From Pseudomonadota bacterium (GTDB taxonomy: Bacteria > Desulfobacterota > Desulfarculia > Desulfarculales > Desulfarculaceae): a DNA stretch of 50,524 nt. A model generated the notes under the pieces. The model made no database searches and was not told the DNA's origin. It worked only from the letters and a program-made list of their open reading frames with translations. Made by a program: the position numbers and the translations under genes. Numbering within the stretch: the first letter of the stretch is position 1; every line of letters begins with the position of its first letter. Location of the stretch: positions 1 through 50,524 of the forward strand of contig JAHJPG010000017.1 of NCBI GenBank assembly GCA_018819925.1. The letters run 5' to 3'. This document shows, one piece after another, positions 34,753-43,310 of the stretch.

Positions 34753-36618
34753 ATGGCGAATTTTGAGACTGTGGAGGTCACCACTGACCTTCTGATTTGT
34801 GGCGGTGGCATGGCTGCCGCGGGCACGGCTGTCGAGGCTGCCTACTGGGCCAAGAAAAACGGCCTGAAGGTGACCTTGGTCGACAAGGCCGCTTTTGACC
34901 GCTCCGGCGCGGTGGCCATGGGCCTGAGCGCCATCAACGAGTACGTTGGCTACGGCGCGGGCGACAACACCCTCGCGGACTATGTCAACTACGTAAAGCA
35001 AGACCTGATGGGCATCGCCCGTGACGACCTGGTGTACAACATCGCCCGTCACGTTGACAGCTCGGTGCATCTGTTTGAAAAATGGGGTCTGCCCATCTGG
35101 ACCGACGAGAACGGCAAGTACGTTCGCGAGGGTCGTTGGCAGATCATGATCAACGGCGAGTCCTACAAGGTGATCGTGGCCGAAGCGGCCAAGAACGCCA
35201 TGAACGATGCCGGATTCGAGATCATTGAGCGCGTGTTCATCGTCGGTCCCATCATGGACGGCGATCGCGTGGCTGGCGCCTACGGCTTCAGCACCCGCGA
35301 CAACAAGTTCTACGTGTTCAAGGCCAAGGCGGTTTGCGCCATGATGGGCGGCGCGGTTCACGTGTTCCGTCCCCGGAGCGTCGGCGAGGGTCTGGGCCGT
35401 TCCTGGTATCCGCCCTTCAACAGCGGCTCCAGCGCTTACTTCACCATCCAGGCCGGTGCCGAGATGACCTGCCAGGAGATCCGCTTCATCCCCGTGCGCT
35501 TCAAGGACGCTTATGGTCCGGTGGGTGCGTGGTTCCTGCTCTTCAAGAGCCGTGCGACCAGCGCGACTGGCGGCGAGTACATGGTGGAGCGTAAGGCCGA
35601 GTTGCAGAACTGGGCTCCCTACGGCTTGGTGAAGCCGATCCCGGCCAACCTGCGCAACTACTTGGGCATGCTCGACGTAGACGCCGGTCTGGGCCCGTTG
35701 TACATGGAGACCGCCGAGGCCATCCAGAAGTTGGCCGCCGCCGCTCCCGACGAGAAGGCCTTCAAAAAGAAGATGAAGTCCCTGGAGGCCGAGGCCTGGG
35801 AAGACTTCCTGGACATGACCGTGAGCCAGGCCATCCTTTGGGCCGCCAGCAACATCTACCCCGAGAAGAGCCGCTCTGAGATCGCCGCGTGCGAGCCTTA
35901 CTTCATCGGTTCTCACTCCGGTGGCTCCGGTGCCTGGGTTTCCGGCCCCGAAGATCTCGAGACCCCCTACAAGTGGGGCTACGGCAACATGACCACGGTG
36001 CAGGGCCTGTTCAGCGCCGGTGACGGCACGGGCGCCAGCAGCCACAAGTTCTCCAGCGGTTCTCACGCCGAGGGCCGTTACGCTGGCAAGCAGGCTATCC
36101 GGTTCATCCTGGATAACAACAGCCAGCCCAACGTGGGCGACGTGGACGCTCTCAAGGCCGCTTGCCTCGCTCCCCTGGACCGCTTCGAGGCCAACAAGGG
36201 CATGACCACCGATCCGGAGATCAACCCCAACTACATCCGTCCCATGAGCTTCATGTTCCGTTTGCAGAAGATCATGGACGAGTACGCGGGTGGCGTGGTC
36301 AGCGCCTTCAAGACCTCCAAGGCCCTTCTGGAGCGTGGCCTTGAGCTGCTGGACATGCTGAAGGAAGACTCCGAGAAGCTGGGCGCCGAGGACAACTACG
36401 AGCTGGAGCGCTGCTGGGAGAACGTGCACCGCATGTGCCAGGCCGAGGCCCACGTGCGCACCATCCTCTTCCGCGAAGAGACCCGTTGGCCCGGCTACTA
36501 CTTCCGCGCCGACAAGCCCACCATGGACGAGGCAAACTGGAAGTGCTTCGCAAACTGCACTTTCAAGGACGGCGAGTGGAAGTTCGAGAAGAAGGAAGTC
36601 GTCGACCTGATCGGCTAA
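34753..36618 (+). CDS. aprA: Adenylylsulfate reductase, alpha subunit
   Basis: This 621-residue flavoprotein of the fumarate-reductase type reduces APS to sulfite and AMP in the cytoplasm and is the marker enzyme of dissimilatory sulfate metabolism. The FAD-binding GGGMAAAGTAVEAAYWAKK (residues about 17-35), GLSAINEYVG and the diagnostic RPRSVGEGLGRSWYP and SAGDGTGASSHKFSSGSHAEG motifs are all intact. Its ribosome site TTAGGAGGTAAGG is strong. A perfect terminator follows. As in most sulfate reducers, aprBA is next to qmo genes, but here the two units are separately terminated. Confidence 0.97.
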   Translation: MANFETVEVTTDLLICGGGMAAAGTAVEAAYWAKKNGLKVTLVDKAAFDRSGAVAMGLSAINEYVGYGAGDNTLADYVNYVKQDLMGIARDDLVYNIARHVDSSVHLFEKWGLPIWTDENGKYVREGRWQIMINGESYKVIVAEAAKNAMNDAGFEIIERVFIVGPIMDGDRVAGAYGFSTRDNKFYVFKAKAVCAMMGGAVHVFRPRSVGEGLGRSWYPPFNSGSSAYFTIQAGAEMTCQEIRFIPVRFKDAYGPVGAWFLLFKSRATSATGGEYMVERKAELQNWAPYGLVKPIPANLRNYLGMLDVDAGLGPLYMETAEAIQKLAAAAPDEKAFKKKMKSLEAEAWEDFLDMTVSQAILWAASNIYPEKSRSEIAACEPYFIGSHSGGSGAWVSGPEDLETPYKWGYGNMTTVQGLFSAGDGTGASSHKFSSGSHAEGRYAGKQAIRFILDNNSQPNVGDVDALKAACLAPLDRFEANKGMTTDPEINPNYIRPMSFMFRLQKIMDEYAGGVVSAFKTSKALLERGLELLDMLKEDSEKLGAEDNYELERCWENVHRMCQAEAHVRTILFREETRWPGYYFRADKPTMDEANWKCFANCTFKDGEWKFEKKEVVDLIG

Positions 36619-36994
36619 CTTCCATGTCTTAGCTAAAGCAACTCCAGGCGCCGCCCCTAGGCGCCTGGAGTTTTTTGCCCGGTTCGGGTCAAAACGCCCC
36701 CGGAACGGACAAAAGACCCCGCTCGGTGGAGCCCCCTGGGCCCACCGCCGGGAAGTTGCCGTGCTAATTGGGCAAAATGGTTTCGCCCTGGACGGGTTTT
36801 TCTGGACGGGGCCGGCGCGGTCATAGTATATTCTGGCGTTGTTTATGAGCCGGCAGCCCCCTGCGGAGGCCGGCCAAGCGCCCAGCAGCAAGCGCGGATA
36901 AAAAGGCGGAGCCAAGCGCCGTCTGGACCGCGGCTCTGGGGTGTTATTAGTTACATAGGTTAATAGCTATATCCTTTGTGAGGAGGACAGCACG
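36619..36994. other. Intergenic region between aprA and qmoA
   Basis: This 376-bp gap holds the aprA terminator and then the presumed qmo promoter. An AT-rich stretch around 36822-36832 (CATAGTATATT) could be a -10 region, but no convincing -35 is seen. GTGAGGAGGACAG before 36995 is the qmoA ribosome site. No gene is supported. Confidence 0.5.
36641..36676 (+). terminator. Strong Rho-independent terminator after aprA
   Basis: ACTCCAGGCGCC at 36641-36652 pairs perfectly with GGCGCCTGGAGT at 36660-36671 over a 7-nt loop, and a run of six Ts starts at 36671. Confidence 0.95.
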
Positions 36995-38233
36995 ATGGGC
37001 CAAACCATACTGGTCGTCGGCGGGGGCATGAGCGGCGTCAGCGCGGCGCTGGAAGCGGCCGAAGCCGGCTATGACGTAGTGCTGGTGGAGAAAAATCCTT
37101 ATCTCGGCGGCCGGGTGGCCCAGCTCCACCAATACTTCCCCAAACTCTGCCCGCCCTACTGCGGGTTGGAGATCAACTTCAAGCGCATAAAGTCCAACCC
37201 GCGCATCAAGCTCTACACCATGAGCGAGGTGACGGGCATCGAGGGCGGGCCGGGCAGCTACAAGGTGACAATCAACCAGCTGCCCCGCTACGTCAACGAG
37301 CGCTGCACCGTCTGCGGCAAGTGCGCCGATGCGGTGGAAACCACCATCCCCAACCCCTTTGACTACGGGCTGGGCACCATCAAGGCGGCCTACCTGCCCC
37401 ACGAACTGGCCTATCCCTTCCGCTACGTCATCGATCCCAGCATCGTGGAGACCGAGGACGGAGCCAAGGCCAAGGAGGCTTGCCCCTACGACGCGGTGGT
37501 CCTGGACGATGCGGCCAAAGAAGTGACCGAGGAAGCCGGGGCCATTGTCTGGGCCGCCGGCTGGACCCCCTACGACGCCTCCAAGGTCGAGTACTACAAC
37601 TTCAACAGCAGCCCGGACATCATCACCAACGTGCAGATGGAGCGGCTGGCCACGGCGGGCGGCCCCACCGGCGGCAAGATCGTGAAACTGAGCAACGGCG
37701 AGGCCCCCAAAAAGGTGGCCTTCATTCAGTGCGCCGGAAGCCGGGACGTGAACCATCTGCCCTTCTGCTCCACCGTATGCTGCCTGGCCAGCCTGAAGCA
37801 GGCCACCTACGTGCGCGAGCAACTGCCCGAGGCCGAGGTGACCATCTACTTCATCGACATTCGGGCCATGGACCGCAACGAGGATTTCTATACCAAGGTA
37901 AAGGCCGACGAGAAGATCAGCTTCGTAAAGAGCAAGATCGGCCTTATCGAGCCCGGTGAGAACGGCGTGCTGGTGCTGGAGGGCGAGAACACCACCACCG
38001 GCGAACGCTTCAAGGCCGAACACGACATGGTGGTCTTGGCCACGGGCATGCAACCCAACACCGATTTGAGCAAGATTCCGGCCGATATGGTCTATGACGA
38101 GTACGGCTTCGTGCAGGCCGCCGAAGGCATCTTCGGCGCAGGCACGGTTCGCCGGCCTGGCGAGGTGCACGTAAGCGTGCAAGACGGAACGTCGGCGGCG
38201 CTCAAGGCTATACAAGTAGTGGCCGGGAGGTAG
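36995..38233 (+). CDS. qmoA: Quinone-interacting oxidoreductase subunit QmoA
   Basis: This 412-residue HdrA-like flavoprotein belongs to the Qmo complex that feeds electrons to APS reductase. It has an N-terminal FAD motif VVGGGMSGVSAALEAAEAG, the HdrA-type GGRVAQLHQYFPKLCPPYCG, a CTVCGKC site, and the IQCAGSRDVNHLPFCSTVCC segment. The length equals that of characterised QmoA proteins. It is cytoplasmic. The stop overlaps the region of the qmoB ribosome site, giving close coupling. Confidence 0.95.
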   Translation: MGQTILVVGGGMSGVSAALEAAEAGYDVVLVEKNPYLGGRVAQLHQYFPKLCPPYCGLEINFKRIKSNPRIKLYTMSEVTGIEGGPGSYKVTINQLPRYVNERCTVCGKCADAVETTIPNPFDYGLGTIKAAYLPHELAYPFRYVIDPSIVETEDGAKAKEACPYDAVVLDDAAKEVTEEAGAIVWAAGWTPYDASKVEYYNFNSSPDIITNVQMERLATAGGPTGGKIVKLSNGEAPKKVAFIQCAGSRDVNHLPFCSTVCCLASLKQATYVREQLPEAEVTIYFIDIRAMDRNEDFYTKVKADEKISFVKSKIGLIEPGENGVLVLEGENTTTGERFKAEHDMVVLATGMQPNTDLSKIPADMVYDEYGFVQAAEGIFGAGTVRRPGEVHVSVQDGTSAALKAIQVVAGR

Positions 38234-38238
38234 TGATC

Positions 38239-40467
38239 ATGGATAAGAACCAAGCGTGCTATCTCTGCAAGGGCTGCGGCCTCGGCGAGGCCCTGGATTT
38301 TGACAACCTCGAGGAAGTCCTGGGTGAGTCCGGTATCAGCGAGGTTAAAACCCACGACGCCCTGTGCTCTCCCGATGGCGTGGCCCTGATCCAGGGCGAC
38401 GTGGACGGTGGGGTCAACGCCATGCTCATCGGGGCCTGCTCCTCGCGGGTCAAGAGTGATGAGTTCAACTTCGGCTCCCAGGTGATCGTGGAGCGGGCCA
38501 GCCTGCGCGAGCAGGTCCTTTACTGCTCCGAGGCCGAGTACGAGGGCGAGGAAGAGGCCGGCGAGGACCGCCAGATGCTGGCGGCGGACTACCTGCGCAT
38601 GAGCGCGGTGAAGCTGGCCAAGTCCAACGTGCCCGTGCCCTTCAAGCTGGAGCTGGAGCCCGAGACCGCCCTGTTGGTGGTGGGCGGCGGCGTGGCCGGC
38701 ATCAACGCGGCCCTGGCTGCGGCCAAGGCCGGCGTCCAGGTGTTCCTGGTGGAAAAGGAAGCGGAGTTGGGCGGCTTCTTGGTCAAGATGGCCAAGCTGG
38801 CCCCGGAGAGCCCGCCCTACCAGGAGCTGGAGGACACCGGCCTGGAAGAGCTGGTGGCCCAGGTGGAAGCCGACGACAAGATAAAGGTCTACACCGGCAC
38901 CACCGTGGACAAGACCGAAGGCGCTCCCGGCAACTTCACCATTGCCCTCTCCGGCGGCGACACCTTGCGTTGCGGCGCCATCGTGCAGGCCACCGGCTGG
39001 CTGCCCTACGAGGCCGAGAAGCTGGCCGAGGAGCTGGCCTACGGCTCCAATCCGGGCATCATCACCAACGTGGACATGGAAGCCAAGGCCAAGGCCGGCG
39101 ATCTGGGCGGCCTGAACGGCGTGGCCTTCATTCAATGCGCCGGCAGCCGCGACCAAAACCACCTGCCCTACTGCTCGGCGGTATGCTGCACCGTGAGCCT
39201 CAAGCAGGCCATGATGGTCAAGGAGGCCAACCCCGAGGCGGCGGTCTACGTCATCTACAAGGACATCCGCACCCCCGGCCAGAGCGAGGAAGTGTACCGC
39301 GAGGCCCAGCGCAAGGGCGTGGTGTTCATTCGCCGCGACGAGGACTACCCCAAGATCAGCGAGTCCGGCGGCAAGCTGGCCATCGAGACCAAGGACATGA
39401 CTCTCAACGACACCGTTGAGATCGATGAGCTGGACATGGTGGTGTTGGCCACGGGTCTTAAGCCCAACAACCCCAAGGTGGTGGACGCGCCCCTGGTGGC
39501 CCTGGGCATGGACCAGGAAGCAGCCAAGAAGCTGGCCGCCGAGTCCAAGGCGCAGTGCGACAGCTGGTCGGTGCTCAACCTGCAGTACCGCCAGGGACCC
39601 AACCTGCCCACTCTGAAGTACGCCTATCCCGACAGCCACTTCATCTGCTTCCCCTACGAGACCCGGCGCACCGGCATCTACGCGGCGGGCGCCGTGCGCC
39701 GTCCCATGCGGGTGAGCCAGGCGGTGGAAGACGCAACCGGCGCGGCGCTCAAGGCCATCCAGGCCGCCCACGCGGCGGCGGAGGGCGTGGCGGTGCATCC
39801 GCGCAGCGGCGACATGAGCTTCCCCGAGTTCGCCATGCAGCGTTGCACCCAGTGTAAGCGCTGCACCGAGGAGTGCCCCTTCGGGGCCATCAACGAGGAC
39901 GAGAAGGCCAACCCCCTGCCCAACCCCACCCGCTGCCGCCGCTGCGGCGTGTGCATGGGCGCCTGCCCCGAGCGCATCATCAGCTTCAAGAACTACTCCG
40001 TGGACATGATCGGCTCCATGATCAAGTCCATCGACGTGCCCGAAGAGGATGAGGAGAAGCCCCGGGTCATCGTACTCACCTGCGAGAACGACGCCCTGCC
40101 GGCCATCGACTTGGCTGCGCGCAAGGGCCACAAGTGGAGCCCCTACGTACGCTTCATTCCGGTGCGCTGCCTGGGCTCGATCAACCTGGTATGGATCGCC
40201 GACGCCCTGTCTTCGGGCATCGACGGCGTGATGCTCTTCGGCTGCCGTCACGGCGACGACTACCAATGCCACTTCATCAAGGGTTCGGAGCTGGCCAACG
40301 TGCGCATGTCCAAGATTTCCGAGACCCTGGACCGCTTGGTGCTGGAAAGCGACCGGGTGCGGGTCGAGGAAATCAGCTTCAACGAGGTTGACCGCATCCC
40401 CGAGATCATCAGCGAGTTCATGGAAACCATCGAGGAAGTGGGACCCAACCCCTACAAGGGCTTCTAG
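38239..40467 (+). CDS. qmoB: Quinone-interacting oxidoreductase subunit QmoB
   Basis: This 742-residue protein combines an HdrA-like flavin domain with extra electron-transfer modules. After an N-terminal CYLCKGCGLGEAL stretch and a flavin motif VVGGGVAGINAALAAAKAG come CAGSRDQNHLPYCSAVCC, two 4Fe-4S sites (CTQCKRCTEECPFG and CRRCGVCMGACPE), and a C-terminal MvhD/FlpD-like domain (VRCLGSINLVWIADAL, GCRHGDDYQC). The ATG at 38239 is preferred to a GTG at 38233 because GGGAGG at 38225-38230 has proper spacing only to the former. With QmoA it forms the cytoplasmic module that contacts AprBA. Confidence 0.95.
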   Translation: MDKNQACYLCKGCGLGEALDFDNLEEVLGESGISEVKTHDALCSPDGVALIQGDVDGGVNAMLIGACSSRVKSDEFNFGSQVIVERASLREQVLYCSEAEYEGEEEAGEDRQMLAADYLRMSAVKLAKSNVPVPFKLELEPETALLVVGGGVAGINAALAAAKAGVQVFLVEKEAELGGFLVKMAKLAPESPPYQELEDTGLEELVAQVEADDKIKVYTGTTVDKTEGAPGNFTIALSGGDTLRCGAIVQATGWLPYEAEKLAEELAYGSNPGIITNVDMEAKAKAGDLGGLNGVAFIQCAGSRDQNHLPYCSAVCCTVSLKQAMMVKEANPEAAVYVIYKDIRTPGQSEEVYREAQRKGVVFIRRDEDYPKISESGGKLAIETKDMTLNDTVEIDELDMVVLATGLKPNNPKVVDAPLVALGMDQEAAKKLAAESKAQCDSWSVLNLQYRQGPNLPTLKYAYPDSHFICFPYETRRTGIYAAGAVRRPMRVSQAVEDATGAALKAIQAAHAAAEGVAVHPRSGDMSFPEFAMQRCTQCKRCTEECPFGAINEDEKANPLPNPTRCRRCGVCMGACPERIISFKNYSVDMIGSMIKSIDVPEEDEEKPRVIVLTCENDALPAIDLAARKGHKWSPYVRFIPVRCLGSINLVWIADALSSGIDGVMLFGCRHGDDYQCHFIKGSELANVRMSKISETLDRLVLESDRVRVEEISFNEVDRIPEIISEFMETIEEVGPNPYKGF

Positions 40468-40473
40468 CTGAAA

Positions 40474-40503
40474 AAGGGGGCCTGCCGCAAGGTGGGCCCC
40501 CTT
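40474..40503 (+). promoter_or_regulatory. Stem-loop between qmoB and hdrC-like gene
   Basis: AAGGGGGCC at 40474-40482 pairs perfectly with GGCCCCCTT at 40495-40503. It begins 7 bp after the qmoB stop. No proper T-run follows, so read-through into the hdrC-like gene is likely, possibly at a lower level. Confidence 0.6.
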
Positions 40504-40558
40504 CACCTTATCGAGGTTTTACAATATTTCGTTTAACCGCTTTGCAGTGAGGATGCCA

Positions 40559-41161
40559 ATGGCCACCAAGGCCTACGACAAAAGCTTCCGCGAAGAGGTG
40601 TACCAGAACGTCGATTCGGGGGAAGACGTCAAACTCTGCATGCAATGCGGAGTTTGCGGCATCACCTGCCCTCTGCGCGGGGAGATGACCCACGGTCCCC
40701 GTCAACTCTGGGCCCTCATCCGTGCCGGCAAACGCGATGAGGTGATGAACAGCCCCGACATCATGCTGTGCACCTCCTGCTATTCCTGCAAGGTTCGCTG
40801 CCCCCGGGGGGTCAAGGTCATCGACGTGATGCATGGCCTGGCCCACTACGCCCTTGAGCAGGGCATCGTGCCGCGCAAGGAAACCGCCAAGTTCGGCAAG
40901 GTCTTCTGGAACAGCATCTACAAGACCGGCCGGGTTGACGAAACCGAAGTGCCCATGCGCTACACCATGATGGCCGGCCCGGTGCATGGCATCTTCGCCA
41001 TGTTGGAGATGATGGACATCGGCCGCGCCTTGCTTTCCCACAAGCGCATGAAGTTCAAGCTGGGCCCCGGCCTGCCCCCCTCCAAGAAGATCAAGGGCAT
41101 CAGGGGGCTGAAGAAGATGCTGGACAAGGCGGCCGCCATGAGCCCGGGAAAGGAGGGTTAA
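40559..41161 (+). CDS. hdrC: Heterodisulfide reductase subunit C-like iron-sulfur protein
   Basis: This 200-residue soluble protein has the two 4Fe-4S sites of HdrC: CMQCGVCGITCPL and CTSCYSCKVRCPRG, followed by a helical HdrC-type region. It has no membrane segments, unlike QmoC, which joins HdrC-like and cytochrome-b-like parts. The ATG at 40559 is chosen over GTG 40547 and ATG 40553 because GTGAGG stands at the right distance only from it. It is 1 bp from hdrB. In this place it probably links QmoAB to a thiol/disulfide or ferredoxin pool through HdrB. Confidence 0.92.
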   Translation: MATKAYDKSFREEVYQNVDSGEDVKLCMQCGVCGITCPLRGEMTHGPRQLWALIRAGKRDEVMNSPDIMLCTSCYSCKVRCPRGVKVIDVMHGLAHYALEQGIVPRKETAKFGKVFWNSIYKTGRVDETEVPMRYTMMAGPVHGIFAMLEMMDIGRALLSHKRMKFKLGPGLPPSKKIKGIRGLKKMLDKAAAMSPGKEG

Positions 41162-41162
41162 G

Positions 41163-42041
41163 ATGACTTACTTCCTATACCCCGGATGCTCCCTGGAGGC
41201 TGGAGGCTCCCATTACCTGGTGAGCGTGGAGGCCGTGGCCAAGGCCCTGGGCCTGCAACTCAAGGAGATCAATGACTGGAACTGCTGCGGCGCCTCCATC
41301 CACTATGTGGGCGGCACCGAGTTGCAGACCAAGACCCTCAATGCCCGCAACCTGGCCTTGGCCCAGAAGCAGGGCGGCTATGACATCATCGCCCCTTGCT
41401 CCTCCTGCTACATCCAGATGATAAAGGCCGCCCATGAGTTTGAGGACGAACCCGAGTTGGCCGCCCAGTTGAACCAGATTTTGGCCGAGGGCGGGCTGAA
41501 CTACACCGGCGGGGTCAAGGTGCGCCACGTCCTGGACGTGCTGTACAACGACCTGGGCCTGGAGCGCATCGCTGCGGGGGTTAAAAAACCCCTGACCGGA
41601 CTCAAGGTGGCCGCCTACTACGGCTGCCAGACCACCCGGCCCTACGGCGAATACGACTCGGTGGAATATCCCCACACCATGGACGATATCCTCGAGGCCC
41701 TGGGGGCCGAGGTGGTGCCCTTTGAACACAAGGCCAAGTGCTGCGGTTCGGGCATCTTCTTCACCGAGATGGAGACTTGCGCTCCCCTGGCTGGCGGCAT
41801 CCTGGGCGAGGCCGCCGAGCAAGGCGCCGACCTCATCGTCACCGCCTGCCCCATGTGCCAGATGAACCTGGAAATCTACCAGCCCCGGCTCAACAAGATG
41901 CTGGGGACCGAGTACGACATGCCGGTGGTTTTCGTGACCCAGTTGATGGCCCTGGCCTTTGGCGGCGACTTCAAGAAAGACGCCGCCCTGGACCGGAACA
42001 TCGTTTCTGCGGCCGAGGTGTTGAAAAAAGCTGCTGCGTGA
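41163..42041 (+). CDS. hdrB: Heterodisulfide reductase subunit B-like protein
   Basis: This 292-residue protein has both CCG domains that bind the unusual noncubane 4Fe-4S clusters used in HdrB: NCCGAS...PCSSCY in the first half and KCCGSG...CPMCQMN in the second. The YPGCSLE start and YGCQTTRP segment match catalytic HdrB. All cluster cysteines appear present, so it may carry out disulfide reduction or oxidation and not only electron transfer. It is cytoplasmic and lacks any membrane anchor. A GC-rich hairpin follows 24 bp after its stop. Confidence 0.93.
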   Translation: MTYFLYPGCSLEAGGSHYLVSVEAVAKALGLQLKEINDWNCCGASIHYVGGTELQTKTLNARNLALAQKQGGYDIIAPCSSCYIQMIKAAHEFEDEPELAAQLNQILAEGGLNYTGGVKVRHVLDVLYNDLGLERIAAGVKKPLTGLKVAAYYGCQTTRPYGEYDSVEYPHTMDDILEALGAEVVPFEHKAKCCGSGIFFTEMETCAPLAGGILGEAAEQGADLIVTACPMCQMNLEIYQPRLNKMLGTEYDMPVVFVTQLMALAFGGDFKKDAALDRNIVSAAEVLKKAAA

Positions 42042-42065
42042 TTAACTTCTAAGGCAGGACGTATT

Positions 42066-42098
42066 GCCCGCGCCTGGGACTAGCGCCCGGGCGCGGGC
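42066..42098 (+). terminator. Stem-loop after hdrB
   Basis: GCCCGCGCC at 42066-42074 pairs with GGCGCGGGC at 42090-42098, and four more inner pairs extend the stem. A short TTT follows at 42101-42103, so it is a plausible but weak terminator. Confidence 0.55.
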
Positions 42099-42133
42099 TG
42101 TTTAAACAACACCAACCTCCCAAGGAGGACACC

Positions 42134-42409
42134 ATGGCCGAATTCGACGAGAGCAAGACCATCTGCCCGCACTGTGGCGAATCTATGCAGAAGTGGGTTT
42201 CCCCGGCGGTGGATAGCTGGGGCGGCGATTGCCTGTATATTTGCTTCAACGACCAGTGCGGCTATTACCAGCGAGGCTGGGACCACACCTTCAAGAAGAT
42301 CGGCATCAAGGCCAGCTACCGTCACCGCTACGATCCCAACACCGGCCAGACCGGGCCTTTCCCGGTCAACAGCCCTGACGCCGGGCGGGATTTCATAGTA
42401 ACTGAATAA
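42134..42409 (+). CDS. Small zinc-ribbon-like protein
   Basis: This 91-residue protein has CPHCG (Cys 11 and 14) and, later, CLYICFNDQCGYYQRGW, giving two Cys pairs that should bind zinc, as in Ogr/Delta-like or ribbon domains. There is no signal peptide. A strong AAGGAGGACACC site precedes the ATG. Placed directly after the hdr genes, it may be expressed with them, yet no electron-transfer role can be read from it. I do not know its function. Confidence 0.78.
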   Translation: MAEFDESKTICPHCGESMQKWVSPAVDSWGGDCLYICFNDQCGYYQRGWDHTFKKIGIKASYRHRYDPNTGQTGPFPVNSPDAGRDFIVTE

Positions 42410-42446
42410 ATAAACCCTAAAGGGCGATATTGGCCGCGGGTGACAC

Positions 42447-43196
42447 ATGGACCTCACTGATATAGGACGCAACGACCCCTGCCCCTGCGGGAGCGGCAAA
42501 AAGTTCAAGCGCTGCCACATGGGGCGTGAAAAAGACCTGGTCACCGACCGTTTGGTTCAGGACCCCGGCCAGATCGCCCTGGCCATAACCAAGCTTCCGG
42601 CCTGCGATCATCCCCGCGCTGCGGAAATGACGGCGGATTTTTCGCTTACTTCCCCGGCGGGCAAAAAAGTGACCATCAAGCTGGTGGATCTGGCCGCCTA
42701 CGCCAAACTGCAAGCCGGAGCCAGCGACGCTCCCCGTTCAACCTCGGGCGGGGTGCTCATCAACCCCCAGAAGACCCGGGTGCTGGACCCAACCCATCTT
42801 TACCTGGCGCTCAGTCCCGACGCCGACGACTCCCTTATCATCCACCAACTGGCCCACGCCGCCGATCTGATATGCGGCTCCTCATTGCCGCCGGGCAAGG
42901 CCGCGGCCCTGTCCCGGGAAACCAACCTGCCGTTGGAGTTGTTGGAGCATCCCCAGGAGTTCGGTGAAAAGCTCATGGAACTGTCAGAGCGCTTTGGGGT
43001 GGAGTTGGACGCCGAGGACGAGATCGTGGCTTTTTTGACTCACCGCAAGATGCTCTTGCCCGGCCGGCTGGTGGCGGGGGGCAACAGCACCGAACTGGTG
43101 GCTGCCGGGGAAAAGACCCTGCGCCTGCTGCAAGACTCCAAGGATGAGATCAACGCGCGCATCAGGAACCGGGCGGGCTACACCGGCGGCAAATAG
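42447..43196 (+). CDS. SEC-C motif protein
   Basis: This 249-residue protein begins with a zinc-binding SEC-C motif, [15 protein letters not shown] (residues about 10-24), the same type found at the SecA tail. The remainder has no recognised catalytic pattern; [13 protein letters not shown] near the centre contains His and Cys that could also bind metal. It is 37 bp after the zinc-ribbon gene and before a clear terminator, so it ends that small operon. The SEC-C part is certain; the role is unknown. Confidence 0.8.
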   Translation: MDLTDIGRNDPCPCGSGKKFKRCHMGREKDLVTDRLVQDPGQIALAITKLPACDHPRAAEMTADFSLTSPAGKKVTIKLVDLAAYAKLQAGASDAPRSTSGGVLINPQKTRVLDPTHLYLALSPDADDSLIIHQLAHAADLICGSSLPPGKAAALSRETNLPLELLEHPQEFGEKLMELSERFGVELDAEDEIVAFLTHRKMLLPGRLVAGGNSTELVAAGEKTLRLLQDSKDEINARIRNRAGYTGGK

Positions 43197-43231
43197 GCGC
43201 GGCGCACAGCGGGCTTCTGGGGCCACTGACG

Positions 43232-43263
43232 AGGGCGGGGATGATCCCCCGCCCTTTGTTTTT
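43232..43263 (+). terminator. Rho-independent terminator after the SEC-C gene
   Basis: AGGGCGGGG at 43232-43240 pairs with CCCCGCCCT at 43247-43255 over 6 nt, followed by a T-rich run, TTGTTTTTT. Confidence 0.9.
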
Positions 43264-43310
43264 TGGTAAGGTGGGAGGGTGGGAAAAAACAGAGAGAGGG
43301 GGGATTTGCT

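Noticed and set aside
34522-36915. A minus-strand open frame of about 800 codons opposite aprA
   Set aside because: It mirrors aprA, whose frame is conserved residue by residue; the antisense product has no recognisable domain.
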